64,000 bases of DNA from JAKOWB01 sp038363005 (GTDB taxonomy: Bacteria; Pseudomonadota; Alphaproteobacteria; Kiloniellales; JACOMY01), in contig JBBQBI010000002.1 of the NCBI GenBank assembly GCA_038363005.1, positions 62,001 to 126,000 of the forward strand, given 5' to 3'. Below the pieces are notes generated by a model, which had not been told where the DNA came from, did not search any database, and saw only the letters and a list, made by a program, of their open reading frames with translations. The position numbers were made by a program, and so were the translations under genes. Positions 7,655 to 17,784 of this stretch are shown here, piece by piece (the first letter of the stretch is position 1; every line of letters begins with the position of its first letter).

Positions 7655-8152
7655 TCAATTCTCGACGTAGATCCAGGCGTTCAGGACTGTGGCGAAGCTG
7701 ACCCACGCCAGATAGGGCAGGTTGATGGCCGCGGCTAGGCGGTCATGGCGCCGGAATGCCAGCAGCATGGCCACGATCAGCACCAGCAACAGGCCGATGT
7801 CGAGCAGCCCCAGCAGCGGGTTCCGCAGGCCGAAAAACAGGTAGGACCAAGCCAGGTTGGCAGCCAGCTGCAGCGCGAAGAGCAGCAGGGCGGGTCGCAC
7901 CTGGGCGAAGGGTGCACGCCGCCAGACCAGCCAGGCGCCGACCGCCATCAGGATGTAGAGCAGCGTCCAGACGATGGGGAAAGCCAGGTTGGGCGGCCGC
8001 CAGGACGGCAGCTTCAAGGTCGGGTACCACTCCGCCACCGACGGCCCGGTGACCAGGCTGCCGAGATAGCCGACGCCCAGGCAGAGCAGCAGCAGCAGGA
8101 ACAGCGCCACGGCCTGCCGGCTGGGGCTGTAGGGGCTGGATGGCAGGGTCAA
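7655..8152 (-). CDS. tspO: TspO/MBR family membrane protein
   Basis: A 165-residue, five-helix tryptophan-rich sensory protein. The family pattern is present: GSLVTGPSVAEWYPTLKLPSWRPPNLAFPIVWTLLYILMAVGAWLVWR, then LFALQLAANLAWSYLFFGLRNP and PYLAWVSFATVLNAWIYVEN, with the proline loop and the Trp residues that line the porphyrin pocket. TspO proteins bind tetrapyrroles and lipids; in Rhodobacter a TspO modulates tetrapyrrole gene expression under oxygen. The hemF gene at 19063 is not adjacent. The start at 8152 has no strong alternatives. Confidence 0.93.
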   Translation of the reverse strand: MTLPSSPYSPSRQAVALFLLLLLCLGVGYLGSLVTGPSVAEWYPTLKLPSWRPPNLAFPIVWTLLYILMAVGAWLVWRRAPFAQVRPALLLFALQLAANLAWSYLFFGLRNPLLGLLDIGLLLVLIVAMLLAFRRHDRLAAAINLPYLAWVSFATVLNAWIYVEN

Positions 8153-8313
8153 GGGTTGGCTCCTCGGCGGTGGCTGGCCTCATAGATCGTACCCCGATCA
8201 ACGCCGCGGCGACGCGATCGATCCGGGCCTTGGCCCCTAGATAGAGCGCGCGCGGCCGTTGGGAATGCCACGGCGTCGCCTGCAGAAAGATCAGCGGTGG
8301 CAGTGCCTGTGCG

Positions 8314-8350
8314 CCCCTCTCCCTCAGGGAGAGGGGTTGGGGTGAGGGTG
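8314..8350. repeat. Dispersed G-rich palindromic repeat, single copy
   Basis: CCCCTCTCCCTCAGGGAGAGGGG followed by TTGGGGTGAGGGTG. It belongs to the same family as the blocks at 4231, 39195, 39283, 41821, 44663 and 44752. It lies 8 bases beyond the stop codon of the TauD-like gene and could shape the mRNA 3' end. Confidence 0.7.
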
Positions 8351-8358
8351 TCTCCCGG

Positions 8359-9321
8359 TCACGCCATCGCCACCAGCACGCGCCTTGGCCCCGCGAAGGG
8401 CGCGCGGCCGTGCAGGGTCAGCAGGTTGTCGAGCAGCAGCACGTCGCCCCGGCGCCAGGCAAAGCTCACGCACTCGGCGGCGATGGCGGTCCGCAACTCG
8501 TCCATCTCGCCATCCTGTATCGGCGTGCCGTCGCCGTAGCGCGCGGCGTGGTTCAGCTCGTACTCGCCCTGCGCTGCCAGCGATTCCTTGCGCAGCGTTG
8601 GCGCCAGAGTCGAGCTGTGCCACTGGTCGGCTTGCGTGAACAGCAGCGACTCGCCGGTGTCCGGGTGGTGGCGCAGCGCCGCCGTGGTCTCCGCCATGTA
8701 GAGCCCACCATCGGCGCGCCAGTGGAAGTCGGCACCAAGCGCCGCGAGCTTTGCCTCCACTACGGCGCTGTCGGCGGTCTCGAAGGCGTTTTGCCAGGCG
8801 CGGCCGATGCCGGGCACCGCCTCGTCGCGCAGGTTCTGGATGTAGGTGACGCCCTTGGCAAAACGCTCGCGCGATACCGGCGAAAGGTGCCGCAGCAGGC
8901 GGCGCCCGTCGGCCAGCGGTGTCTCGCCCCGCGCCGTGGGCTCCCTGTCGCAGTAGAACAGGATGGTCGCCGGGTGGTCGGCGGAATAGGACTTCTCGTT
9001 GTGCGCCGGGATCGGCTGGTCGGCCGGCGTCTCGGTCGAGTTGTAGACCAGGCCCTGCACGCGGCCGCGCGGCGCGTCGCCGCCGAGGTAGGGCGCCAGC
9101 CGCCGTGGCGCCACGGCGCGCTCGGCCACGGCATGGAAGTCGGCGGCATCGGCGATGGCGAAGCCGCACAGCAGCAGGCCGCCATGGTGATGCAGCAGTG
9201 GGCGCCAGTCGTCGCGTGCCTGCTCGAGCCAGTTCAGCAGCGCCGGCAGCGTTGCCGCGTCGGCGTGGTCGGGCTCCAGTACCAGCGGCAGGGGGCCGTG
9301 CGGAAAGGTCGAGCGCCGCAT
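8359..9321 (-). CDS. TauD/TfdA-family Fe(II)/2-oxoglutarate dioxygenase
   Basis: A 320-residue dioxygenase. The iron-binding triad is read as His107 and Glu109 in PAHNEKSY (an H-x-E variant of H-x-D) and His304 in LLTLHGRAP; the 2-oxoglutarate Arg is in GPRRVLVAMA close to the C-terminus. The layout, with the HNE motif and TETPADQPIPAHNE, resembles the SyrP-like and gamma-butyrobetaine-hydroxylase-like group rather than taurine dioxygenase proper. The substrate is unknown. It follows the vWA/amidotransferase-fold gene by only 10 bases, so it is the last gene of the moxR operon, an unusual partner for that system. Confidence 0.85.
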   Translation of the reverse strand: MRRSTFPHGPLPLVLEPDHADAATLPALLNWLEQARDDWRPLLHHHGGLLLCGFAIADAADFHAVAERAVAPRRLAPYLGGDAPRGRVQGLVYNSTETPADQPIPAHNEKSYSADHPATILFYCDREPTARGETPLADGRRLLRHLSPVSRERFAKGVTYIQNLRDEAVPGIGRAWQNAFETADSAVVEAKLAALGADFHWRADGGLYMAETTAALRHHPDTGESLLFTQADQWHSSTLAPTLRKESLAAQGEYELNHAARYGDGTPIQDGEMDELRTAIAAECVSFAWRRGDVLLLDNLLTLHGRAPFAGPRRVLVAMA

Positions 9322-9331
9322 GGGGGGTCGC

Positions 9332-11392
9332 TCAGTGCCCCTCGCGCCGCCAGGCGGCGAAGGCGAGGCCCAGCGCCAGCCCCAGGTAGGCCCAGGAAGG
9401 CAGCAGCGGCCGCTCGCTGACGCCGGTCACCAGGTAGCTTTGGCGGTCCAGCAGCCCCAGCCAGTCGCTGCCGGCGCGGTTGCGGTCGGCCGCCACCTTG
9501 CGGATCGCCGGGTCGGGTTCCTGGCTGAGCCAGAGCGCGCCGCCGCGCCCCTCGGCGACGATCTTGGCCAGCGGCTCGGGTGAGGCGCGCAGGTCGGCGA
9601 ATTCCTTGGGATTGAGCGCGCCGGCGGCGGCCAGCGCGGTGCGCGCGCCGTCGTCGATGCGGTAGAGGCCGGATTGGTCGATGGTCACCGTGGCGACCTG
9701 CTTGCCGTTGCCGGCCTCGCTCAGCGGCACCTCGACCGTGCTGCCGTCGGGCTGCGTGACCGTCACGGTGACTGGGTCGGCAGACAGCGAGCGGCGGGTG
9801 ATCTCCAGCCGATTGCCGGCCACGGCGGCGCGCAGGTCTTCCTCTTCAAGGTCGGGTTCCTGCATCAGCCAGTGCGAGATGCGGCGCAGCAGCTCGGCCT
9901 GCGGGCCGCCGCCCTCGAAGCCGCGCGCCCAGAGCCAGACGTGGTCGGACAGCAGCTGGGCCACGCGGCCCTTGCCGTAGCGCTGCAGTACCAGCAGCGG
10001 GCGTTCATCAGGACCGTCCATCAGCACCTCGCCATCGGCGACGTCGGCGTCGATCAGGCGGAACCAGCGGCCCCAGGTCGGCTGCTCGCCCACCGCGTTG
10101 GCGCCGGGCAGCCCGGCGGTCACCGGATGGCGGGTGCCGACCTCGGTCAGCAGCGGGCGATAGCCTTCCTCCAGCACGCGGCCGGTCGGCTCGCCCGGCA
10201 TGACGCGGCCCAGCGGCGTGCGATAGAGCGACAGCGGCGAGGCCGAGGCGGCGCCGGCGCTTTCCAGCAGCGCGCCGCCGTTTTCCACATAGCGCGCGAT
10301 GTTGTCGAGGTAGGCGTTCGGCAACACGCCGCGCTGGCGATAGCGGTCGAAGATGATGAGGTCGAACTCGTCGAGCTTCTCCTCGAACAGCTCGCGGGTT
10401 GGGAAGGCGATCAGCGACAGCTCGCGGATCGGCGTGCCGTCCTGCTTCTCCGGCGGGCGCAGGATGGTGAAGTGCACCAGGTCGACCGAGGGGTCGGACT
10501 TCAGGATGTTGCGCCAGACGCGCTCGCCGGCATGCGGCTCGCCCGATACCAGCAGCACGCGCAGGCGGTCACGCACGCCGTTCACCACCACGGCCGCGCG
10601 GTTGTTCTGCAGCGACAGCTCGGCCGGCCCAGCCTCGACCGCCAGCTCCAGGATCGACAGGCCGCGACGGGTCAGCTCGAACTCGACGTCGACATCCTTG
10701 CCGACTGGCACGGTCAGGCTGCGCGGCGGCCCACCGTCCTGCGCGATGGTCAGGGTGGCGGTGCCGCGCTGGCCGCCCGGCTGGTCCTCGACCCTGAGGG
10801 TCAGGCTCTGCGGCTTGTCGACGATGCCGAAGGTCGGCGCCCGCACCACGATTAGGCGGCGGTCGCCCTCGTCCGGTTGGCCGGTCAGCAGCTCGTGCAG
10901 CGGCGCGTCCAGCGCCAGCGCCACCAGGCTGTCGGGCACGTCGTGCACCTGGCCGTCGGTGATGAAGAAGATGCCGGCCAACTGCTGGCGCGGCAGGCGC
11001 GACAGCGCATCGCGCACCGCGGCGAACAGGTTGGTGCCGTCCTCGCCAGCTCCGGCGCGCAGCACCTGCACCTCGGTGTTAGGCAGCGCCTCCAGGCGGG
11101 CGACCAGCGTGGCCAGCGCCGCCTTGGTCTGCGCCTCGCGCTCGCCGATGCCCTGGCTGGCGCTCTCGTCCACCACCACCAGGGCAATGTCGGTCAGACC
11201 CTGGCGCTGCTCCTCGACCAGCGAGGGATTGGCCAGGCCCAGCAGGATCGCCGCCGCCGCCAACAGGCGCAGTGGCCAGCCGCGTGCCCGCCGCCAGGCC
11301 GCCAGCAGCACCAGCAGCAGGGCCAGCCCGCCCAGCCCCAGCAGGAAGGGCAGCGGAATCAACGGCGACCAGGCGATGGCGCTGCCGGTCAT
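9332..11392 (-). CDS. Membrane vWA / glutamine-amidotransferase-fold protein of the moxR operon
   Basis: A 686-residue protein. Two membrane helices (about 10-32 and 40-57) are followed by a vWA-like domain with an intact MIDAS-like DESAS (D-x-S-x-S) near residue 74 and IFFITDGQVHD near 143. A middle Ig-like region follows, then an amidotransferase-like Rossmann domain (about 285-500: RLRVLLVSGEPHAGERVWRNIL, FDLIIFDRY, YVENGGALLESAG) without an obvious catalytic Cys. A single helix close to the C-terminus anchors it again. This architecture is conserved in alphaproteobacterial MoxR clusters. The large middle part is probably periplasmic. It is flanked by the DUF4159 gene (13-base gap) and the dioxygenase (10-base gap). 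Confidence 0.8.
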   Translation of the reverse strand: MTGSAIAWSPLIPLPFLLGLGGLALLLVLLAAWRRARGWPLRLLAAAAILLGLANPSLVEEQRQGLTDIALVVVDESASQGIGEREAQTKAALATLVARLEALPNTEVQVLRAGAGEDGTNLFAAVRDALSRLPRQQLAGIFFITDGQVHDVPDSLVALALDAPLHELLTGQPDEGDRRLIVVRAPTFGIVDKPQSLTLRVEDQPGGQRGTATLTIAQDGGPPRSLTVPVGKDVDVEFELTRRGLSILELAVEAGPAELSLQNNRAAVVVNGVRDRLRVLLVSGEPHAGERVWRNILKSDPSVDLVHFTILRPPEKQDGTPIRELSLIAFPTRELFEEKLDEFDLIIFDRYRQRGVLPNAYLDNIARYVENGGALLESAGAASASPLSLYRTPLGRVMPGEPTGRVLEEGYRPLLTEVGTRHPVTAGLPGANAVGEQPTWGRWFRLIDADVADGEVLMDGPDERPLLVLQRYGKGRVAQLLSDHVWLWARGFEGGGPQAELLRRISHWLMQEPDLEEEDLRAAVAGNRLEITRRSLSADPVTVTVTQPDGSTVEVPLSEAGNGKQVATVTIDQSGLYRIDDGARTALAAAGALNPKEFADLRASPEPLAKIVAEGRGGALWLSQEPDPAIRKVAADRNRAGSDWLGLLDRQSYLVTGVSERPLLPSWAYLGLALGLAFAAWRREGH

Positions 11393-11405
11393 GGTGCCAG
11401 CCCCG

Positions 11406-14120
11406 TCATTGGCCGAGCCTCTCGAGGATGAAGGGCACGTGCACCTGGTCGGCCTTGTAGTTGCCGGTCAGCGCGTACATCACCAAGTTGACGCCGAAGC
11501 GATAGGCCATCTCGCGCTGGCTTTCGCCCTCCGGCACCACGGCATAGAGCGAGCGGCCGTTACTATCCACCGCCCAGGCGGCGGCCCAGTCGTTGCTGCC
11601 GATGATCACCGTGGCGACGCCGTCGTTGGCACCCGACTCGCTGGAATCGATCCACAGCTGGCCGCCGGCGTAGCGACCAGGGAAGTCCTGCATCAGGTAG
11701 AAGGCCTTGGTCAGCACGTGCTCGGGCGGCAGCGGCGCCAGCGGCGGAATGTCCAGCCCGTCGGCCAGGCGCTGCAGCGCCGTCGTGGCGCTGGATAGCT
11801 GGCTGCCGCCGGCCGGGTCGCGCAGGTCGAACAGGATGGTGCCGCCGGTGGCCAGGAAGCCGTTCACCTTGCGCCGCGCCGCCTCGCTCAACGCCGGCTG
11901 GCTGTCGGTCACCGGCCAGTAAAGCAGCGGGAAGAAGACGATCTCGTCGCGCTCCAGGTCGACGCCCAGCGGGTCGCCGGGCTCGATCGAGGTGCGGCGC
12001 TCCAGGATGCGCGACAGCCCGGTCAGGCCGGCGCGGCTGATCTCGTCCACCCTGTCGTCGCCGGTCTCGACAAAGGCTAGGCGGGTGTCGAGCGTGGCCA
12101 GCAGGGCGAAGGAATCGTCGTCCGCCGCGCGCGCTCCGGGTGCCGGGAACAGCAGCAGCGCCAGCACCAGGCCGCCGGCGCCGGCCGCCAGCCGCCGCCC
12201 CGGCAACAGGCCGCGCAGCCACAGCCCGAGCAGCAGGTCGAGCAGCGCCAGCAGCAACGCCGCGGCCAGCAGCGGTGCCTTGAGGTCCTGCTCGGCCGAG
12301 CGGGCATAGCCGCGCTCGCTGACGCCGGCCACGCTGGGCAGCGGCGCCAGGCTGTCGATCGCCTGCTCCAGGTTGAAGGCGCGGCGCCCGGTCTGGCTGC
12401 CGTAGTAGCCCGGCGGATGGTCCGGGCCGATCGCGCCGGCCGCCAGCTCGGCGCCGGTCAGCGGCAGCACGCTGGCCGCCGGCTCACCCAGCTTGCCGAA
12501 GCCGTCGAGCAGCAGATAGGGCGGCAGCGCCTCGCCATCGCCGACCGCGGTGACGCCGCTGGCGGTCTCCACCGTGCGGGTCAGCATCTCGACGAAAAGG
12601 CCGGACAGCGCCAGGTTGCTCCAGTCGGTGTTGGCGGTGGTGTGGAACAGCACCAGCAGCCCCTTGCCGCGCGCCTCGGCGGTGACCAGCGGCGTGCCGT
12701 CGCTCAGTCGGGCCCAGGTCTTCTCGCTCAGGTCCAGCGCCGGTTCGGCCAGCACCTGGCGGTTCACCACCACGTCCTGCGGAATCGCCAGGCCGGCGAA
12801 GGGGCTGCCGGCATCGAAGATGGTGATGCGCGCCGGCCGGTCCCAGGTCATCACGCCGCCCAAGGTGCGGTCGCCGCCGCGCAGCTTGACCGGCAGCAGC
12901 GTGTCGGGATTAGCCCCCAGCTTGGGGCCGGCGAAGCGCAGCACCAGGCCGCCGTTGGCCATGAAGCTGTCGAGCGCCTGCAGGTCCTCGGGCGCCAGCG
13001 TGCCGTGGTCGGGCAGTACCACCACCGCCAGCGGCTGCTTCAGCAGCTGGGCCAGCGGCGCCCGGGTGATCTCGGCGAAGGGCGCCAGCGCACGCTCGAC
13101 GTAGAAGAGCTCGGACAGCAGCGGCTGGCTGGAGCCGGCGCCGCTGTCGTCGACCAGGCCGACCGGCCGGCGCCGCGCGCGTTCGTCCAGCAGCAGCGCG
13201 CCACCGGCGGTCGCCTGGCCTTCCAGCACGATGCGGCCGACCGCGTTGCGCAGCTCCAGCGGCAGCTCCAGCCGGCCGCTGGCCAGGTTCTCCCCGGCGT
13301 CGAAGGTCAGCGGCAGGCGGCCAACCTCGCGGCCGTCGTCGCGCAGCGCTACAGCGACCGCCAGGTCCTCGCCACGGTCCTCGGCGCGCTCCAGGGTGAC
13401 GACCAGCGCGCGCTCGTCGCTGTCCACCGGGCGCAGCAGCTTGGCCGCGACCGGCGGCGCCAGGCGCGTGGTGGCGCCGAGCGCCGCCATGGTCTGCGCG
13501 AAGAGTTCGCCGTTGCCGTCATCCAGCCCGTCGGCGGCCCAGAAGAAGCGTGGCCGCGGCGTTGCCGGCAGGCTCGCCAGGGCCTCCGTGGCGGCGGCAC
13601 GGTCGACCGACCAGGGTTTCGGCGTCAGGCCCTGCAGCTGGGCCCGCGCCTCGCCTGCGGTCATCACCGCGCTCAGCGCCGGCGGGCTGCCGTCGGTGCC
13701 CGGCGCGGTCAGCAGCAGGCGGACGCTGGCATTCTTGCGCTCGGCCTCGGCCAGAATGTCGTCCAGCGCCTGGCGCTTGCCGTCCCAGTTGGCGGCGCTG
13801 GCCCAGCCGTCGTCGACCACGACCACGACCAGGCCGGCCTCGCTCACCGCGTCGTCGGGATTGAGGATCGGCCGCGCCAGCGCCAGGATCACCAGCGCGG
13901 CGATGACCAGGCGCAGCAGCACCAGCCACCAGGGCGTGCGCGCCGGGGTCTCCTCCGGCGGCTTCAGGCCGAACAGCAGGCGAATGGCGGGAAAGCTTTG
14001 GCGGCGCGGCGCCGGCGGCGTGGCGCGCAGCAGCCACCAGATCACCGGCAGCACCGCCAGCGCGGCCAGGATCCAGGGCTCGATGAAAGCCAGCGTGCCC
14101 AGCGCGGTGGTGAACCCCAT
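11406..14120 (-). CDS. BatA-like vWA membrane protein with C-terminal DUF4159
   Basis: A 904-residue protein. Residues 1-85 form the aerotolerance-regulator (BatA) N-terminal domain: one helix, an arginine-rich loop (RATPPAPRRQSFPAIRLL) and a second helix ending at LARPILNP. A vWA-like fold follows, but its metal site reads DDGWAS instead of D-x-S-x-S, so it is probably degenerate. A middle amidotransferase-like region and two helices (about 615-675) precede the DUF4159 domain (about 690-890: FPLLYWPVTDSQ, VNGFLATGGTILFDLRDP). It overlaps the DUF58 gene stop by one base. It is likely a structural element of a MoxR-dependent envelope complex; no enzymatic role is known. Confidence 0.85.
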   Translation of the reverse strand: MGFTTALGTLAFIEPWILAALAVLPVIWWLLRATPPAPRRQSFPAIRLLFGLKPPEETPARTPWWLVLLRLVIAALVILALARPILNPDDAVSEAGLVVVVVDDGWASAANWDGKRQALDDILAEAERKNASVRLLLTAPGTDGSPPALSAVMTAGEARAQLQGLTPKPWSVDRAAATEALASLPATPRPRFFWAADGLDDGNGELFAQTMAALGATTRLAPPVAAKLLRPVDSDERALVVTLERAEDRGEDLAVAVALRDDGREVGRLPLTFDAGENLASGRLELPLELRNAVGRIVLEGQATAGGALLLDERARRRPVGLVDDSGAGSSQPLLSELFYVERALAPFAEITRAPLAQLLKQPLAVVVLPDHGTLAPEDLQALDSFMANGGLVLRFAGPKLGANPDTLLPVKLRGGDRTLGGVMTWDRPARITIFDAGSPFAGLAIPQDVVVNRQVLAEPALDLSEKTWARLSDGTPLVTAEARGKGLLVLFHTTANTDWSNLALSGLFVEMLTRTVETASGVTAVGDGEALPPYLLLDGFGKLGEPAASVLPLTGAELAAGAIGPDHPPGYYGSQTGRRAFNLEQAIDSLAPLPSVAGVSERGYARSAEQDLKAPLLAAALLLALLDLLLGLWLRGLLPGRRLAAGAGGLVLALLLFPAPGARAADDDSFALLATLDTRLAFVETGDDRVDEISRAGLTGLSRILERRTSIEPGDPLGVDLERDEIVFFPLLYWPVTDSQPALSEAARRKVNGFLATGGTILFDLRDPAGGSQLSSATTALQRLADGLDIPPLAPLPPEHVLTKAFYLMQDFPGRYAGGQLWIDSSESGANDGVATVIIGSNDWAAAWAVDSNGRSLYAVVPEGESQREMAYRFGVNLVMYALTGNYKADQVHVPFILERLGQ

Positions 14121-15028
14121 CAGCGTCGCCTGTCCCAGCCGTCGCTGAGGCCGAGGTAGAGTTCCAGCAGGGCCTGGCTGGCCGGCTGATTGGTCAGGTG
14201 GCGCTGCAGGCGCCAGCCCAGCGCGCGGCAGATGTCGGCCAGCCCGGCCTCGTGCGCGCGCTCACGCTCGATGTAAGCCTCGCGCAGCTTCTCGACGCGC
14301 GGCACCAGCCAGTTGCCCTCGCCCTCCAGCCCTTCGAAGCGCACGCGCCCCTGGAACGGCAAGGCGGTCTCTGCCGGGTCGAGCAGCAGCAGCAGCTGGC
14401 CGGCCACGCCTCGGCGCGCCAGCACCGCCAGCCGCGCCTCGATCTCCGGCAGCGGCGACAGGAAGTCGCCGATCACCACGGCGCGGGCATGGCGCGGCAA
14501 AGGTTGCGGCGGCGGCAGCGCGGCGGCCGCCAGCGCCGCGCCGTCGGCGGCGGCGTCGCGCTCCAGGCGGGCCGCCAGGGCGGGCAGCGCGCCACGGCCG
14601 ATGCGTGGCCGCTCGCCCGGGGCCAGCAGCGCGACGCGTTCGCCGCCGCGCAGCAGCAGCGATGCCAGGGCCAGCAGCAGCATGTCAGCGCGGTCGCGCT
14701 TGCTGGGCAGTGCCTTGTCGCTGCGCCAGGTCATCGAAGCGGTGGGGTCGCGCCACAGATAGACAGTCGCCGCGGCGGCCCACTCCATCTCGCGCACGAA
14801 GATGGTGTCGTTCTTCGCCGAGGTGCGCCAGTCGATGGTCTGCGGCCGGTCGCCGGCGACGTAGGGCCGGAACTGCCAGAAGGCCTCGCCGGGCCCGACG
14901 CGGCGGCGGCCGTGCGCGCCCTGCGCCACGGTCTCGGCGATACGGCGCGCCTCGACCAGCAGCGGCGGCAGGCCGCCGGCCAGGCGTTCGGCTTCGAGCT
15001 GCAGGCTAGGCGTGGCGGGCGGGGCCAT
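14120..15028 (-). CDS. DUF58 domain-containing protein
   Basis: A 302-residue member of the DUF58 family, usually encoded between moxR and vWA genes. The signature FRPYVAGDRPQTIDWRTSAKNDTIFVREMEWAAAATVYLWRDPTASM is at about residues 50-98. The second half carries DFLSPLPEIEARLAVLARRGV, vWA-like. The D-x-S-x-S is not intact, reading DPTASM. It lies 11 bases after moxR and its stop overlaps the next ATG (TGATG), so the unit is translationally coupled. Confidence 0.9.
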   Translation of the reverse strand: MAPPATPSLQLEAERLAGGLPPLLVEARRIAETVAQGAHGRRRVGPGEAFWQFRPYVAGDRPQTIDWRTSAKNDTIFVREMEWAAAATVYLWRDPTASMTWRSDKALPSKRDRADMLLLALASLLLRGGERVALLAPGERPRIGRGALPALAARLERDAAADGAALAAAALPPPQPLPRHARAVVIGDFLSPLPEIEARLAVLARRGVAGQLLLLLDPAETALPFQGRVRFEGLEGEGNWLVPRVEKLREAYIERERAHEAGLADICRALGWRLQRHLTNQPASQALLELYLGLSDGWDRRR

Positions 15029-15039
15029 TCAGGCGCCGG

Positions 15040-16050
<1,011 letters not shown>

Positions 16051-16213
16051 GGACTTATCGCTCCCTAGCCTGCCTGTCGTTTGATGCGAACGCCTGCCTT
16101 GCTGGCAGACGGTGCCCTCAGGGGGCTTTCGAGTCGAGCCCCGCGGCCCTACCTTGAAGCCTAGAGGTGGCTGGAGCCTCGCGATACAAGCTGGCAATTT
16201 TGTGATCTTGAGG

Positions 16214-16816
16214 ATGGACGACGAACCCGACAGCGGAAAGATAGGTCAAGCTGCCGCAGGCGGCCAGGGGCAGGCCCGCGGCAAGTCGGCCGGCGGGAAG
16301 TCCCCGGGCGCGGCAGGGCCAAGCCTGCCGTTCTGCGGCGATTTCGCCATGCGCATCGGCCGCGACGGCACCTGGTACTACCAGGGCACGCCGATTGGCC
16401 GGAAGCCGCTGGTCAAACTCTTCGCCTCGGTTTTGCGGCGCGAGGCCGATGGCGACTACTGGCTGGTGACGCCCTACGAACGCGGCCGCATCGTGGTGGA
16501 CGACGCCCCCTTCGTCGCCGTGGAGTGCGACATCGAGGGCCAGGGCAGCGCGCAGCGCCTGGTGTTTCGCACCAACCTGGACGAGAAGGTGACCGCCGGC
16601 CCGGAACATCCGCTGCGGGTCGTAGAGACCCCGGCGCAGGACGGACGCCCGGCCGAGCCCAGTCCCTATGTGCTGGTGCGCCCGGGGCTGCAGGCGCTGA
16701 TCGCCCGCCCGGTGTTCTACCAGCTGGTCGAGCAAGCAGTGCCCGACCCGGCCGACCCGGCGACACTGGGGCTGTGGTCGGACGGCGCCTTCTTCCGCCT
16801 GGGCCGGGTCACGTGA
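16214..16816 (+). CDS. DUF1285 domain-containing protein
   Basis: A 200-residue cytoplasmic protein. A Gly- and Lys-rich N-terminal linker (about 1-40) precedes the conserved MRIGRDGTWYYQGTPIGRKPLVKLFASVLRRE, and DYWLVTPYERGRIVVDDAPFVAVE follows. The family is widespread in Alpha- and Gammaproteobacteria and its function is not established. The ATG at 16214 gives a start without a convincing ribosome-binding site; an upstream start is possible. It is divergent from moxR (163 bases apart) and overlaps the Nudix gene by 4 bases, an arrangement conserved in many alphaproteobacteria. Confidence 0.85.
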   Translation: MDDEPDSGKIGQAAAGGQGQARGKSAGGKSPGAAGPSLPFCGDFAMRIGRDGTWYYQGTPIGRKPLVKLFASVLRREADGDYWLVTPYERGRIVVDDAPFVAVECDIEGQGSAQRLVFRTNLDEKVTAGPEHPLRVVETPAQDGRPAEPSPYVLVRPGLQALIARPVFYQLVEQAVPDPADPATLGLWSDGAFFRLGRVT

Positions 16817-17469
16817 CCTTCTCACCCGACGACATCAAGGCCCGCCTGGCCGGTCGCCCGCTGGGCCGCCGCGCCGCGCCGGACGCCGAGTCCGGCGATG
16901 GCCTGCTGCCCCGCCTGCGCGGCGACCATGACCTGGAGCCGGATACCTGGCTGCCCGGCCGCCGCCTTACCCCGGCCTCCGTGCTGGTGCCGCTGGTGGC
17001 CGAGGAGGCCGGGCTGTCGCTGCTGCTGACCAAGCGGACCCTGCACCTGCGCGACCACGCCGGCCAGGTCGCCTTTCCAGGCGGCCGTGCTGAGCCTGGC
17101 GACGCCTCGCCCGAGGACACCGCGCTGCGCGAGGCAGCGGAGGAGGTGGGCCTGCGGGCGGCGGACGTGCTGCTGCTCGGCCGGCTCGACACCTACGTCA
17201 CCGGCACCGGCTACGAGGTGACGCCGGTGGTCGGCCTGCTGGCACCGCCGCTGCTGCTGACCGCCGACCCGCAGGAGGTGGCGGAGATTTTCCAGGTGCC
17301 GCTGGCCTTCTTCCTGCAGCCCGGCAACCGGCAGCTGATGAGCCGCGAGTGGAAGGGCCGCAGCCGACAGTTCTATGCCTATCCCTTCGGCGACTATTTC
17401 ATCTGGGGCGCCACCGCCGGCATCCTGAACAATCTGGTCGAGGTGCTGGCGGCGGCGCTGGAGGGCTGA
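16813..17469 (+). CDS. Nudix hydrolase, CoA pyrophosphatase type
   Basis: A 218-residue Nudix protein. The Nudix box G-x5-E-x7-REUxEExGU is complete in GGRAEPGDASPEDTALREAAEEVGL (about residues 97-121). The preceding LLLTKRTLHLRDHAGQVAFPG matches the CoA-pyrophosphatase (NudL/YeaB-like) group, which splits CoA into 3',5'-ADP and 4'-phosphopantetheine. The GTG at 16813 overlaps the upstream TGA, indicating coupling. Confidence 0.92.
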   Translation: MTFSPDDIKARLAGRPLGRRAAPDAESGDGLLPRLRGDHDLEPDTWLPGRRLTPASVLVPLVAEEAGLSLLLTKRTLHLRDHAGQVAFPGGRAEPGDASPEDTALREAAEEVGLRAADVLLLGRLDTYVTGTGYEVTPVVGLLAPPLLLTADPQEVAEIFQVPLAFFLQPGNRQLMSREWKGRSRQFYAYPFGDYFIWGATAGILNNLVEVLAAALEG

Positions 17470-17538
17470 GGGGCAGCGCCGGCTGGGGCGGTCCTAGCCG
17501 CTTGCCTCCGGTCCGGCTTTACGGCAGGGCTTATAGCC

Positions 17539-17784
17539 ATGGGGCGGATACTCATTATCCTGGGGTCGCTGCTGCTGCCGCTGGCGGTCTATCTGCTGTG
17601 GCTGACCCTGGCCCGGCGCAAGGCGGCGCTGCGGGCCGAAGGTCGCCTGTCCTGGTGGCGGGCGCTGCCCTGGACCTGGCTGATCGTCGCCGGCGTGCTG
17701 GTGATGGGCACGACCCTGGTGACCCTGCGGCTGCTCGACATCGACATCGACGAGCTGCTGTTCGACCAGGGTATGCAGCCGTGA
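17539..17784 (+). CDS. DUF6111 family small membrane protein
   Basis: An 81-residue protein with two membrane segments, about 4-24 and 48-67, separated by a basic loop (ARRKAALRAEGRLSW). It matches the small DUF6111 proteins found between the Nudix and CCA-adding genes in Rhodospirillales-like genomes. It ends with DIDIDELLFDQGMQP. The stop overlaps the GTG start of cca by 4 bases. Function unknown. Confidence 0.8.
   Translation: MGRILIILGSLLLPLAVYLLWLTLARRKAALRAEGRLSWWRALPWTWLIVAGVLVMGTTLVTLRLLDIDIDELLFDQGMQP

Noticed and set aside
12417..14159. A 580-codon plus-strand open frame opposite the DUF4159 gene
   Set aside because: It is Gln/Arg/Ala/Gly-rich low-complexity sequence mirroring a well-conserved gene; stop-free antisense frames are expected at ~70% GC. 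The same applies to 39925-41787 and 61167-62819 on the plus strand.
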